Notes: generated from the sequence alone by a model not told the origin. Counted from the first letter of the stretch, positions 16,536-25,424 are shown. The stretch: DNA of 42,848 bases from an uncultured Lachnospiraceae bacterium (GCA_947625875.1 CANQQG010000017.1:1-42848); one strand, 5' to 3'. Numbers and translations: made by a program.

Positions 16536-16558
16536 CGGCGCCGCAATAGAAGGCGCCG
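16536..16558 (-). other. GC-rich inverted repeat between pckA and nfo
   Basis: A perfect 7 bp inverted repeat (16536-16542 with 16552-16558) encloses a 9-base loop. It is followed on the minus strand by a T-rich stretch (TTTCATTTTCC), so it could stop antisense transcripts before the pckA promoter. It lies between the pckA and nfo promoters. Function uncertain. Confidence 0.35.
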
Positions 16559-16581
16559 CATTCTGCGCCGCCATTTCGTTC

Positions 16582-16610
16582 TTGCCACCGCAAAAGAACT
16601 TTTATATAAT
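16582..16610 (+). promoter_or_regulatory. nfo promoter
   Basis: On the plus strand, TTGCCA (16582-16587), a 17-base spacer and a perfect TATAAT (16605-16610) precede the nfo ATG by 27 bases. Confidence 0.72.
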
Positions 16611-16637
16611 AATAAAAAAAAGAAACGAGGTATCTCT

Positions 16638-17495
16638 ATGTTGAAGATTGGTTCCCATGTCGGAATGAGCGGCAAAGATATGTTTTTAAATTCCGCAAAA
16701 GAGGCGGTTTCTTACGGCGCGAACACGTTTATGGTCTACACCGGCGCCCCGCAGAATACCCGCCGGAAAGAAATCTCAGAACTGAATATTGACGCTGCGC
16801 ACGCATATATGAAGGCAAACGGCATTGACAGCTTTGTCGTGCATGCCCCTTATATCATCAACCTTGGCAATTCCGTTAAACCGGAAACATATACGCTCGC
16901 CGTAGAATTCCTTGCAACCGAATGTGAACGGACGCTTGCCATGGGCAGCGACCTTTTGATCCTGCATCCGGGCGCGCATGTCGGCGCGGGCGTTGAAGCG
17001 GGGACCGCCCAGATCATCAAAGGGTTAAACGAGGTCCTCACCAGAGATTCCAAGTGCCGGATCGCGCTTGAAACCATGGCGGGCAAAGGCTCCGAGATCG
17101 GCCGCTCCTTTGAAGAGCTCGCCGCTATTTATGACGGCGTCACTTATAATGACCGCCTGCGTGTCTGCTTTGACACCTGCCATACGCATGACGCGGGCTA
17201 TGACATCGTAAATGATTTTGACGGCGTCATGGAACATTTTGACAACGTTATCGGCAAAGACCAGATCGCCGTTTTCCATATCAATGACAGCAAAAATGTC
17301 CGTGGCGCAGCCAAAGACCGCCATGCAAATATCGGCGACGGCGAGATCGGATTTGAGACGCTCTATTCCATCGTCCACCACCCTGATTTTATTGAGATCC
17401 CCAAAATACTGGAAACGCCGTATATTCCGGATCCGGACGACGCAAAAAAGAAATATCCGCCTTATAAAGAAGAAATTGCAAAGCTGCGGGGGTAA
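16638..17495 (+). CDS. nfo: Endonuclease IV (deoxyribonuclease IV)
   Basis: Nfo cuts the backbone 5' of abasic sites in base excision repair and uses three zinc ions. The 285-residue TIM-barrel protein has the family length. Motifs include [14 protein letters not shown] at the start, [13 protein letters not shown] near residue 60, [12 protein letters not shown] near 110, and [14 protein letters not shown]. It also has [14 protein letters not shown] and [22 protein letters not shown], which carry the zinc ligands. The ATG at 16638 follows ACGAGG at seven bases; the frame extends upstream with an Arg-rich stretch that runs through the promoter and is rejected. It is the only plus-strand gene in the first 33 kb. 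Its stop codon lies in a hairpin shared with arcC. Confidence 0.96.
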   Translation: MLKIGSHVGMSGKDMFLNSAKEAVSYGANTFMVYTGAPQNTRRKEISELNIDAAHAYMKANGIDSFVVHAPYIINLGNSVKPETYTLAVEFLATECERTLAMGSDLLILHPGAHVGAGVEAGTAQIIKGLNEVLTRDSKCRIALETMAGKGSEIGRSFEELAAIYDGVTYNDRLRVCFDTCHTHDAGYDIVNDFDGVMEHFDNVIGKDQIAVFHINDSKNVRGAAKDRHANIGDGEIGFETLYSIVHHPDFIEIPKILETPYIPDPDDAKKKYPPYKEEIAKLRG

Positions 17496-17504
17496 AACCC
17501 CCGC
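17486..17504. terminator. Hairpin between convergent nfo and arcC
   Basis: Seven G:C-rich pairs (17486-17492 with 17498-17504) and a 5-base loop overlap the nfo stop codon and lie six bases from the arcC stop. There is no T-run on either strand. It may act as a shared weak terminator for the converging genes. Confidence 0.45.
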
Positions 17505-17509
17505 CCGCC

Positions 17510-18442
17510 TTATTTCCGGATCATCGTCCCGGTCGAACCGTCAATCGCCGCCTTTACCATGTTCAGCTTTGTGATCAGTACTTTCCGGATCGCCGAATTG
17601 CCGATAAAATCAATCGCGGCCTGGATCTTCGGCTCCATCGCGCCTGCGCCGAACTCGCCCGCCTTCAGGTATTCCTTCGCCTGTTCTACATGAAGCTCAT
17701 CCAGCGGCTGTTCCTTTGCCGTCCCGTGGCCCAGGCACACCTTTTCCACGTCCGTTAAAATAATCAGCTCTTCCGCATCGACCAGATCCGCCAGCTTTGC
17801 CGCGGCGAGGTCTTTTTCGATCACCGCCGACGCGCCTTTTAAATGATTGCCCTGCGCAAGCACCGGAATGCCGCCTCCGCCACAGGCGATCACGACCTGC
17901 CCGGCGTCAAGCAGCGCGCGGATCGCATCCTTCTCGACAATATCAAGCGGCTTCGGCGCGGCTACAATCCTGCGGTAGCCGCCTTCCACTTTTGTGACAT
18001 AATTGCCTTTCTTTTCTTCCGCCTCGGCTTCCTCCGCGCTCATGACACGGCCGATGATTTTTGTTGGATGGTAAAACGCATCGTCATACGGATCCACCGT
18101 CACCTGCGTCAGGATCGTTGCAACCGGCTTATAGACGCCGCGGTTTAAAAGTTCCGTGCGCATCGCATTCTGCAGGTCGTAGCCGATATACCCCTGGCTC
18201 ATGGCGGAGCACACGCTCATCGGCGTCGCCGTATATTCCGGATAAATCCGGCAGAACTCCGCCATCGCCATATGGATCATGCCGACCTGCGGCCCGTTTC
18301 CATGCGTGATCACGACTTCATAATCGTCCCCGATCAAATCCGCAACTGCCTTCACGGTCTTTTCTACCCCTGTCTTCTGCTGCGGCAGCGTCGTCCCGAG
18401 CGCATGATGGCCCAGCGCGACCACAATCTTTTTTTTCTTCAT
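17510..18442 (-). CDS. arcC: Carbamate kinase
   Basis: Carbamate kinase makes ATP from carbamoyl phosphate and ADP, usually as the last step of arginine deiminase or related fermentations. The 310-residue amino-acid-kinase-fold protein shows VVITHGNGPQVG, HPTKIIGRVMS and VIACGGGGIPV, followed by AVIEKDLAAAKLA and FGAGAMEPKIQAA. All are typical of ArcC. The N-terminal loop reads VVALGHHALG, where the commoner form is ALGGNA. ATG follows AGGGAGGAG. The gene is only 12 bases after the MBL/cell-wall-binding gene and therefore ends the polymer operon. No arginine deiminase or ornithine carbamoyltransferase gene is in the window. Confidence 0.94.
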   Translation of the reverse strand: MKKKKIVVALGHHALGTTLPQQKTGVEKTVKAVADLIGDDYEVVITHGNGPQVGMIHMAMAEFCRIYPEYTATPMSVCSAMSQGYIGYDLQNAMRTELLNRGVYKPVATILTQVTVDPYDDAFYHPTKIIGRVMSAEEAEAEEKKGNYVTKVEGGYRRIVAAPKPLDIVEKDAIRALLDAGQVVIACGGGGIPVLAQGNHLKGASAVIEKDLAAAKLADLVDAEELIILTDVEKVCLGHGTAKEQPLDELHVEQAKEYLKAGEFGAGAMEPKIQAAIDFIGNSAIRKVLITKLNMVKAAIDGSTGTMIRK

Positions 18443-18454
18443 CCGATCTCCTCC

Positions 18455-20911
18455 CTATGCCGGTTCCGCCTGCGCTCCCGGATAATCCTTCGCCACGGCC
18501 ATCCTGCCTGTCTTATCACAGTAGTACCAGCGATTCCCTATATTAATATACCGGTCCATGACAAGCATCCCATTCGTGTCAAAATAATACGCCTTGCCAT
18601 CAATACGTACTTTTTTGCCTTTTACCATCGTGCCATACGTCCCGAAGTAATACTTATGCCCCGCAATCGTTACGACTTTCTTCGTAACCATCTTTCCATT
18701 GCCGTCAAAATAGTATACATGATCGCCGATCATAACCTGCGATTTCTTTACCATATAGCCGTTCTCGTTCAGATAATAGGTCGCCCCGCCGGATTTTACT
18801 TTCTGCCCAATGACCTGCGTCCCGTATTTTCCGAAATACATCGTATTGCCATTCTCTTTGACGAACGCCCGCTTCTTCATCTTACCGCTGGCGGTGAAAT
18901 AATAATTTTTACCCGCGATTTCCTGCATACCGTCTTTTGCGATCCTGCCGTCTTCGCCCGCATAATAAGTCGCGTCTTCAATGTCGATAAATTCACCCTT
19001 TGCCCGTACGCCGGATTTTCCGTAGTAATACGTATCGCCGTCCAGATTTACCAGCTTCTCTTTTGCCATGACGCCCTTTGCATCAAAATAATAATCCAGC
19101 CCGTCGATCGTCCGCTCCTGTGAAACCGTCTTCACGCCGTTCTCATCCACATAATAGGAATTTCCGTCCAGCGTAATGAACCGGTCTTTTTCCAGCAGCC
19201 CCGCCGCATTGTAATAGTATTCTTTATTATTTATCGTCGCAAATTCATTCTGCGCCATTTTGCCGCTCTCAAAGAAATAATGCGTCACGCCGTCAACAGT
19301 ATACAGCGTATTGCAGACCATCGCGCCATTTTCCGTCAGGTAATACTGCCCGCCGTCGAGCGTGATCATCTTACCCTTTTCCATCGCGCCGTTCGTCCCA
19401 AAATAATATTTATTCCCATTATAAGAAACGATCTTTCCGACTGCCTTCCGCCCATTTTTATCAAAATAGACCGTATTTCCATCCAGCGACATCATGCGGT
19501 TTTGTATAACGGATCCATCCGTGTCAAATGCATACGTATAGTTCCCGATATCCCGGAAAAACATCTCCCCGGTCGCCTCCTGGAAATAACCCGACTTGCT
19601 GAAGAAATAGGTCTTTCCATCCGGCATCTTTGTAAAGCCGCTGCACATATAATCCCTGCCGTCCGAAAGCGGCATATAATACCTGCGATGCTCATCAAAC
19701 GCGCGCCATCCGAGATAATTCCCATTCTCGTCATAATCTCCGTAAACCAGCGCCCCGCCCTTGGAGAAATGGTAATAATGATCCTCAAACTTTTGTATGC
19801 CGGTCGCGATCGTCCCGTCCTCATTGATATAATAATAATCATATTTCCGGTTTTTCCCGTCCGCGCCGATCACTTTTTTCCAGCCGCTGATACGGTTTTC
19901 CTCCGCAATGCTGTCCTCATACATCGTGATCTGGTCGTCCGCGATATGGTAAATCAGCGTCTTCTTCTCACTTCCGACATAGTAAACCATGCCGTGCTTT
20001 ACGGCATTCCGGTATGATCCGTATACCGTCCACTCCCCGGTAGAACTGTTTATGCCCGTATACGCCGTATTCTGCGCAAAACTGTATTCCGGAGCCATAG
20101 ACGCAAGCGTACTGGCAATATTGCCGGACGCCGTCCCATGATGGGATAATTTCATGATATCCACATCCAGGCCGCTTTTTCCCCCATACCGCTTGATCGT
20201 CTGCTGCATCTCATCTTTTAATGCATCGCCCGTAGCCAGATAAACGGTATTCCCGCAGATTACCTGGGAAATCAGGGAACAGTTATTCTCATAATACGTA
20301 TAACTGGAGAAACTGACCGTATCTCCGTCCGGATCATATTCCTCATCCTCATAGTCCTGCGGATGGATCAGTTCCGGATTCGTCGGCCCGATCACGTTCA
20401 GCCACGCATCCCCAATCTCAATTTCACTGTCTAAAAGCAGATACTTAATGTCACTGTATTGCGACATAAAATCCGTAATCCTCTGGTACTTCATCGGATA
20501 TGCCGTTGATTCCGGCGCGAGCGACGGATCCGGCAGATAGAGCGTGTCGATCTGAATATCCGCTTCAATGAGCATTTTAAGCCCCGCGAGCATATCCGTA
20601 TCCGAACTTCCGATATGGTCTTTATGCAGATGGCTGAAATAGACGCTGATGCGCTCCGCGCCAAGCTCCTGCAGTTTCCTTACGACCGCTTTCGTGCAGT
20701 CCGCCACGCCAAGGTCCATAACAAGGTACTCTCCCCTGGACTCCAGGATCACCGATTCGCCTTTTTGCTCCGAGTCCAGATAAACGGCATAAATATTCAG
20801 CTCATTCTGAACCTTCGCCGCCTGCGCCTGCAGCCCCGTCAGATGCGGAACGCACCCGATGAGAAACGCCAGCGCAAAAACCAGTAACTTTTTGTAACAA
20901 ATTTTTTGCAT
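18455..20911 (-). CDS. Secreted MBL-fold hydrolase with cell-wall-binding repeats (Pce/CbpE-like)
   Basis: The protein has 818 residues from the ATG at 20911, which has AAAGG eight bases upstream; a GTG at 20920 overlaps that site. A signal peptide (about 1-31, ending QAQA) is followed by a metallo-beta-lactamase domain (about 38-330). Its metal motif is SHLHKDH (93-99), then YLATGDAL and LSHHGTASGN. From about 340 to the end there are about 20 repeats of ~21-23 residues of the type YYFDxxGxM, the choline/glucan-binding repeat family. Pneumococcal Pce/CbpE, a teichoic-acid phosphorylcholine esterase, has the same order of parts. I infer an esterase or phosphodiesterase acting on a wall polymer; the substrate is not shown. 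It lies 24 bases after the polymerase gene. A paralogue is at 26527-28170. Confidence 0.85.
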   Translation of the reverse strand: MQKICYKKLLVFALAFLIGCVPHLTGLQAQAAKVQNELNIYAVYLDSEQKGESVILESRGEYLVMDLGVADCTKAVVRKLQELGAERISVYFSHLHKDHIGSSDTDMLAGLKMLIEADIQIDTLYLPDPSLAPESTAYPMKYQRITDFMSQYSDIKYLLLDSEIEIGDAWLNVIGPTNPELIHPQDYEDEEYDPDGDTVSFSSYTYYENNCSLISQVICGNTVYLATGDALKDEMQQTIKRYGGKSGLDVDIMKLSHHGTASGNIASTLASMAPEYSFAQNTAYTGINSSTGEWTVYGSYRNAVKHGMVYYVGSEKKTLIYHIADDQITMYEDSIAEENRISGWKKVIGADGKNRKYDYYYINEDGTIATGIQKFEDHYYHFSKGGALVYGDYDENGNYLGWRAFDEHRRYYMPLSDGRDYMCSGFTKMPDGKTYFFSKSGYFQEATGEMFFRDIGNYTYAFDTDGSVIQNRMMSLDGNTVYFDKNGRKAVGKIVSYNGNKYYFGTNGAMEKGKMITLDGGQYYLTENGAMVCNTLYTVDGVTHYFFESGKMAQNEFATINNKEYYYNAAGLLEKDRFITLDGNSYYVDENGVKTVSQERTIDGLDYYFDAKGVMAKEKLVNLDGDTYYYGKSGVRAKGEFIDIEDATYYAGEDGRIAKDGMQEIAGKNYYFTASGKMKKRAFVKENGNTMYFGKYGTQVIGQKVKSGGATYYLNENGYMVKKSQVMIGDHVYYFDGNGKMVTKKVVTIAGHKYYFGTYGTMVKGKKVRIDGKAYYFDTNGMLVMDRYINIGNRWYYCDKTGRMAVAKDYPGAQAEPA

Positions 20912-20935
20912 TTCACTCACCTTTTTTATGTTTCA

Positions 20936-22234
20936 TTACTTTTGTCTCTGATGTTTCATCAGACTGTTGATATGTTTTACAATGCGCTCGCCCGCATGGC
21001 CGTCTTCCATGCAGCCGCGTTCTTTCAGGAAACGCTTGACGTCCTTTGCGTACGCTTCCTCATCAAATTTCCTGATATTTTCCGCAAATTCCCTGCTGTC
21101 AGCGGCAATCGGGAACGGCGTCGTTTCGATCGGGTAATAAAATCCCCTCGCATTCGCAAAATCTTCCGCGTCCAGCTGTATGATAAAGCCCGGCCGCCCG
21201 GTCAGGACAAAGTCAAAGATCCAGCTCGAATAGTCCGTCACGCCCGCATCCGTACACAGCAGCAGATCCTGCATATCGTCATAGGAAGTGGCGTCCGACA
21301 CATAATCCGGCAGCGCATTTCCCACGCCAAGATTCGCCCTGCGCAGGCGGTTGTGCAGGCGCACCACGATCTGCCATTTCCCGCCGAAACGTTCTTCCAG
21401 CGCGTCTTTGATCAGTTTATAATCCAGCCCGTAAAACCCTTCGCCGACATTGTCCCTGTGCGTCGGCGCATATAAGAGGATCTTCGTATCCCCATCTATG
21501 CCGAGCGCGCGCGACACCTTCCTGCGGATCTTCGCTTTTACCGCCTCATCCTGCGTAAACAGGATATCGTTTCTCGCATGGCCTGTCAGGACAGAAGGAA
21601 CGCCTTTCCAGTATGCGGTCTCAAACACTTCGGTTTCAAAATCGCTGTTGGAGTATAAAAAGTCAATGCTCTTCTGGCATTTTAACGCAAGCTGTTTCCA
21701 GCGCCAGCTCATGACCGCGTCGCCGTCCAGCCGCTTGATGCCGAGTGAACCATGCCACGTCTGTATCCAGTACTGGTTCTTCTTTTTAAACACATGCATA
21801 CGCTCCAGCGAGTTCGTATTCTCGATCACAACGCGCGAAGAGGCCAGCTCTTTGTAAAATTCATAGCTTCCGATTGACACAAGTTTCATATTTAACGGAT
21901 AGACCGAAGACGACGCCTTCCCGCGCACCGCCCACACGAGCGGATAGTCCACGCCCGCCCTGATCAGGGCCTCTGCGATTCCTTTCGGGTTGCAGGTATA
22001 ATCCCCCTGAAATGTCAGAAACATGACCTTATCTTCCACTTTCGTCATCTTTGTCATAAGGAAACGGGAAGGATAGATAAAGGCAAAATCAGCCAGTTTC
22101 GATATCTTTTTCACAATATTTAATGTGATATTGATCAGCTTTACAACCGTCTTGCGCAATGCGTCTACGGATGAAAAGATCAGACGGCCCTGCACCATTC
22201 TTTTCCATATAACGGCAAAAAATTGTCCGAACAT
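20936..22234 (-). CDS. CDP-glycerol glycerophosphotransferase family protein (teichoic-acid type)
   Basis: The protein belongs to the TagB/TagF family that transfers glycerol phosphate or other polyol phosphates from CDP-polyols to growing wall polymers. The 432-residue protein has a basic, hydrophobic N-terminal membrane-associating segment and then the catalytic region. That region shows WIQTWHGSLGIKRLDGD, LTGHARNDILF, ILLYAPTHRDN and TDAGVTDYSSWIFDF. These histidine and DYSS motifs are the family hallmark. It lacks a TagF-type N-terminal extension, so it could be a primase (TagB-like) or a polymerase. ATG follows AGGAGGG at about ten bases. It lies 15 bases after the pyruvyl transferase gene. 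Glycerol or ribitol as substrate cannot be decided by eye. Confidence 0.92.
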   Translation of the reverse strand: MFGQFFAVIWKRMVQGRLIFSSVDALRKTVVKLINITLNIVKKISKLADFAFIYPSRFLMTKMTKVEDKVMFLTFQGDYTCNPKGIAEALIRAGVDYPLVWAVRGKASSSVYPLNMKLVSIGSYEFYKELASSRVVIENTNSLERMHVFKKKNQYWIQTWHGSLGIKRLDGDAVMSWRWKQLALKCQKSIDFLYSNSDFETEVFETAYWKGVPSVLTGHARNDILFTQDEAVKAKIRRKVSRALGIDGDTKILLYAPTHRDNVGEGFYGLDYKLIKDALEERFGGKWQIVVRLHNRLRRANLGVGNALPDYVSDATSYDDMQDLLLCTDAGVTDYSSWIFDFVLTGRPGFIIQLDAEDFANARGFYYPIETTPFPIAADSREFAENIRKFDEEAYAKDVKRFLKERGCMEDGHAGERIVKHINSLMKHQRQK

Positions 22235-22249
22235 ATCTGCACCGCCCTC

Positions 22250-23440
22250 CTATACTCTCTTGATGAACCAGCGGATATATTTCGCGGTCTCATTTCTCAA
22301 TGCATCGCGTATCTGCGCGTCATACGGGCTTTTTAACCCCTCTTCCAAAGTGTCCAGGATATGCTCCACATCCAGCTGGTCTTCCGTAAAGAAATTCTGC
22401 GGCTTGCCGATCAGCTCGGAAAAAATCTGCAGTTTTTCACTCCAGATCAGCCCGACCACCGGAACGTCAAGCGCATATGCCGTAATGCAGGCATGGAGCC
22501 TCGCCCCGAATACGCCGCGGAAACCGCGGATGGTTTCCAGAAACTGCATCGTGTCCTCCGGCACCGGCAACAATTTATCGCTCACCCGATAGCCCAGCCC
22601 TTTTAACAGCTGGCGCCCGAAAACCTGGTCGGCTTTCATGCCGTTGCTGAACAGCACCCAGTCGATTCCCCTGTCTTCCAGCCCGCGGATAAGCGCCTTA
22701 TAGAAATTCATCAGTTCCAGTTCGGAAAGGCTGTTCCCATACGCCTGATAAACCTTCCCGCGGATCACGTTAATGCCGACCACGCCGGCGTCTTCGCCCG
22801 GCTTCCTCCGCTCAACGCCGTAACACTCCGGTATCCAGAACGCGCAGTCGCCGACGCGCGCCGTCCGGATCTTCGGATTTACAATATAATGGTTCTGCAG
22901 CGTGTCTATGTCATCGCGCGTCGTGATGACCTTCATGCAGTTTTTATTGATCATCCGCTTTAGCCTCTGGCAGCGGATATCGTGTTCGTCATAGCCCTCA
23001 ATGCCCACGCCGTTCATCATGATCGGGATATGGTTTTTCTCTGCGATGCGCACGATCTGCTCCACGTAATAATTAAGCCCCTGCGTGCGGAATTTCAAAA
23101 AACCGCCGCCGCAGAACACAATCGCGTCTACCCCTTTTAATTTCTCCCGGAACTGGCCGTTGATCTTCAGCCACCACATCAGATATTCATAATAATAACG
23201 AAAACGCGAATGGTTTTCATACGAAAAGATCTTCCCCGAAAGAAAGATCATGCCCCTTGCCAGAAAATAACGGAGCTTGTTGAACCCTTTGTAAGACTTT
23301 GCATTTTTCGGGTTTACGTCCACCTCGACAAACTGCACGTCCGGCTCGCATTCTTTGATCAGATACTGCGCCGCGTCGCACAAAATATTGTCCCCGACAT
23401 TTTTGATGCTGTAAAGTCCAACGACTGCAATTTTTTTCAT
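22250..23440 (-). CDS. Polysaccharide pyruvyl transferase family protein (CsaB-like)
   Basis: The CsaB-type family adds ketal-linked pyruvate to cell-wall or exopolysaccharide sugars using PEP. The protein has 396 residues from the ATG at 23440. It begins MKKIAVVGLYSIKNVGDN (the glycine/asparagine-rich family N-terminus), and has VDAIVFCGGGFLKF and PIMMNGVGIEGYD. The C-terminal part carries GVFGARLHACITAYALDVPV followed by VGLIWSEKLQIFSEL, a typical family end. The upstream frame continues 59 codons but is Arg-rich and lies over the SDR gene, so it is rejected. It starts 19 bases after the SDR. Some family members use other donors, so the actual transfer is uncertain. Confidence 0.88.
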   Translation of the reverse strand: MKKIAVVGLYSIKNVGDNILCDAAQYLIKECEPDVQFVEVDVNPKNAKSYKGFNKLRYFLARGMIFLSGKIFSYENHSRFRYYYEYLMWWLKINGQFREKLKGVDAIVFCGGGFLKFRTQGLNYYVEQIVRIAEKNHIPIMMNGVGIEGYDEHDIRCQRLKRMINKNCMKVITTRDDIDTLQNHYIVNPKIRTARVGDCAFWIPECYGVERRKPGEDAGVVGINVIRGKVYQAYGNSLSELELMNFYKALIRGLEDRGIDWVLFSNGMKADQVFGRQLLKGLGYRVSDKLLPVPEDTMQFLETIRGFRGVFGARLHACITAYALDVPVVGLIWSEKLQIFSELIGKPQNFFTEDQLDVEHILDTLEEGLKSPYDAQIRDALRNETAKYIRWFIKRV

Positions 23441-23459
23441 ATGTTGTCCCTTTCCTGTA

Positions 23460-24536
23460 TTATCTTTGTTCCATGGTAAGTACCGCGCGGCGGATGCCTT
23501 CCTCCAGGCTGACCTCCGCCTTCCAGCCAAGCGCTTCGAGCTTCGCGCTGTCGAGTATCTCAGGCGTGACGCCGTTATCCGGCGGCGCAGGCTCCGCCTC
23601 GTCCTCTTTATTGGCAAACGCCAGCTTCATTTCCCGCTCCGGAAATACGCGCACCGCCGTTTTTGCAAAATTGCGGATCGTCGTATCCGAGATTTCGGAA
23701 GCGATATTATACGGCTGGACGTCCTTCCCTTCCAGTAAGATCGTAAGCAGCGCCGTCACCGTATCCGTCACATAGCAAAAAGAACGGTATGCCGCGCCAT
23801 TGCTCTTTAATAAAATATCCTGCCTGCGGATAATATTTGCAAGGAACTGCGCCCATACGCGGTCGTCCTCCATCGTGCTGGCGCCGTAAATATAGCTCGG
23901 ACGCGCCAGCTTGACGCTCACGCCGTACTGTTTATGAAAGCAGGCGCAGAGCGTCTCCGCCGTCCGCTTGCCCTGCGCGTAGCAGTTTTTATAATCATCA
24001 ATATCCAATGCGCCGAGCGTTTCTTCTGTCAGTTTTGGCGCGCCGTTTTTCACCGTCCCATATACTTTCAGGCTGGAAATGACGAGTACGGCCTCCGACT
24101 GCCCCTCTTTTGCATAATTTAACACATTGACCGTCCCGGTCGTATTCGCGTCCAGCGTCCCGAACGGATCGTTCTCAAAGAAATACGGCGTCGCCTGGCT
24201 TGCCGCATGGATGACAAAATCCGCGCGCGGCAGCCGGTCCATCGGCGCGCACACATCCTGCACATACAGGGCAAGGTCTTCCCGCTCTGCCACATCCCCG
24301 TATTTTTGCTCCGCTTTCCGCTGATTCCGCACAACGCCCATTATCTTTATATTATTATGGTACAGATCGTTGCGGATCATGAGCGCCAAAACAAGGTAAT
24401 AGGTGATAAACCCGTTTGCGCCCGTTATCATCACAGTTTTTCCCGCCAGCCTGTCCCAGTCGAGCGGATAATCCGCGATTGCTTTCGCATCCGCATATAC
24501 CTGCGGACATACAAGCCGCTCCAGATTACAGTCCAT
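23460..24536 (-). CDS. NAD-dependent epimerase/dehydratase (extended SDR)
   Basis: The 358-residue extended short-chain dehydrogenase has a Rossmann motif VMITGANGFITYYL (about 34-47), DFVIHAASQATP, VISSLKVYG and the catalytic Tyr-Lys pair in YAQGK. A substrate-binding C-terminal region with YNIASE and LEALGWKAEVSLEEGIRRA follows. This layout matches sugar-nucleotide epimerases, dehydratases and UDP-glucuronate decarboxylases. Its ATG lies inside the end of the cytidylyltransferase gene (11-base overlap), so the two are coupled. Cytidylyltransferase plus reductase pairs also make CDP-ribitol (Bcs1/TarIJ), but TarJ is a medium-chain dehydrogenase; this extended SDR more likely acts on a nucleotide sugar. 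Confidence 0.88.
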   Translation of the reverse strand: MDCNLERLVCPQVYADAKAIADYPLDWDRLAGKTVMITGANGFITYYLVLALMIRNDLYHNNIKIMGVVRNQRKAEQKYGDVAEREDLALYVQDVCAPMDRLPRADFVIHAASQATPYFFENDPFGTLDANTTGTVNVLNYAKEGQSEAVLVISSLKVYGTVKNGAPKLTEETLGALDIDDYKNCYAQGKRTAETLCACFHKQYGVSVKLARPSYIYGASTMEDDRVWAQFLANIIRRQDILLKSNGAAYRSFCYVTDTVTALLTILLEGKDVQPYNIASEISDTTIRNFAKTAVRVFPEREMKLAFANKEDEAEPAPPDNGVTPEILDSAKLEALGWKAEVSLEEGIRRAVLTMEQR

Positions 24537-25260
24537 ACTTCATAACCTCCCCTGCAAATGTCTTAAAATGCCCGTAATAATGAATCGAGCGGAGCTGGTT
24601 TAAGTCCTCCGGCGTCGTAACCTTGATATTTTCGCGGATGCCGCGGAAAATATGGACGTTCTGCCCAAGCTCGACCAGAAGATCCGCCGAAGAAGTGGAT
24701 TCCATGCCGCGCTCCTCCGCTTCTTTATGCGCGGAAAGAATCCTGCGCATCGTATACCCCTGCGGCGCCTGCGTGATAAACATCTTGCTGCGCTCATAAT
24801 TTTTCTTACAGTTTACGCCGTCTTCGCTGTATAATACGGAGTCGATGCTCGGCGTCACCGGAACTGCCGACTCGTATTTTTCCGCATCGTGGATGCAGGT
24901 CGTAATCAGCTGCTCCGTCAGCATCGGGCGCACCCCGTCGCAGATCAGCACAATATCGTCCTCACCCGCAAATTCCGAGATCCGCAGCAGCCCCTTGTGA
25001 ATGGACTGATATCCGGTCTCCCCGCCCGGTATGATGCCGACCACCTTGCGGACGCCGTTATCTGCGATCTGTTTTTTTAATTCCTCAATCCACGTATCCA
25101 GACAGACGACAACGATCGCATCCACCCCCCTGTGCGCGGAAAAATGCTCCAGTGTGCGGATAATGATCGATTTGCCGTCGACTTCCAGAAACTGTTTCGG
25201 GATCTCGTCCGAATTCATGCGCCGACCGACGCCGCCTGCAAAAATCAATGCTGATACCAT
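24526..25260 (-). CDS. IspD/TarI-family cytidylyltransferase
   Basis: The 244-residue protein has the IspD nucleotide-transferase fold. It begins MVSALIFAGGVGRRMNS and has IPKQFLEVDGKSIIIRTLEHF, shown here as IPKQFLEV and KSIIIRTLEHF. Further on are GGETGYQSIHKGLL, LICDGVRPML, KMFITQAPQGY and IKVTTPEDL. LICDGVRP (in place of LIHDGARP) and the polymer context favour a TarI-type CDP-polyol synthase over isoprenoid IspD, since a separate ispD exists at 954-1679. The product would be CDP-ribitol or a related CDP-polyol (inference). It is the first gene of the operon, about 80 bases after a consensus promoter. Confidence 0.85.
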   Translation of the reverse strand: MVSALIFAGGVGRRMNSDEIPKQFLEVDGKSIIIRTLEHFSAHRGVDAIVVVCLDTWIEELKKQIADNGVRKVVGIIPGGETGYQSIHKGLLRISEFAGEDDIVLICDGVRPMLTEQLITTCIHDAEKYESAVPVTPSIDSVLYSEDGVNCKKNYERSKMFITQAPQGYTMRRILSAHKEAEERGMESTSSADLLVELGQNVHIFRGIRENIKVTTPEDLNQLRSIHYYGHFKTFAGEVMKYGL

Positions 25261-25339
25261 TTCTTCACCTCTGTTTTCCTTTTTGTCATTCTAATTCCGG
25301 TTTCCTCCCCAAAGCCTGAAACCTGTACATATAGAATTA

Positions 25340-25368
25340 AGTATAACATGGGAAAATTACGATGTCAA
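25340..25368 (-). promoter_or_regulatory. Promoter of the surface-polymer operon
   Basis: On the minus strand, a perfect -35 TTGACA (25363-25368), a 17-base spacer and -10 TATACT (25340-25345) precede the cytidylyltransferase ATG by about 80 bases. Gaps between the following genes are 24 bases or less, or overlaps, down to arcC at 17510, so this may drive the whole ~7.8 kb unit. Confidence 0.85.
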
Positions 25369-25373
25369 TAAAC

Positions 25374-25414
25374 GGAAAAGGCACAGAAACCGCTTTGGTC
25401 CCAATGCCTTTTCC
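25374..25414 (-). terminator. Terminator after the acyltransferase
   Basis: A perfect 10 bp inverted repeat (25374-25383 with 25405-25414) with a 3 bp inner stem is followed on the minus strand by GTTTATT. It lies 11 bases after the acyltransferase stop and just before the promoter of the next operon. Confidence 0.6.
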
Positions 25415-25424
25415 TGTTTTGAAC

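Noticed and set aside
16530-16637. 36-codon N-terminal extension of nfo
   Set aside because: It is Arg-rich, contains the nfo promoter, and the ATG at 16638 has the ribosome-binding site and the conserved N-terminus.
18272-20017. Long plus-strand open frames opposite arcC and the first MBL gene
   Set aside because: Composition (Ile/Arg/His-rich) is that of the complement of YYF repeat codons; the minus-strand proteins have clear motifs.
23441-23617. 59-codon N-terminal extension of the pyruvyl transferase
   Set aside because: It overlaps the end of the SDR gene and is a basic shadow sequence; MKKIAVVGLYS at 23440 is the conserved start.
954-25260. IspD and the TarI-like gene as a recent duplication
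   Set aside because: Beyond family motifs the two proteins differ widely, and their contexts differ; they look like separate family members.
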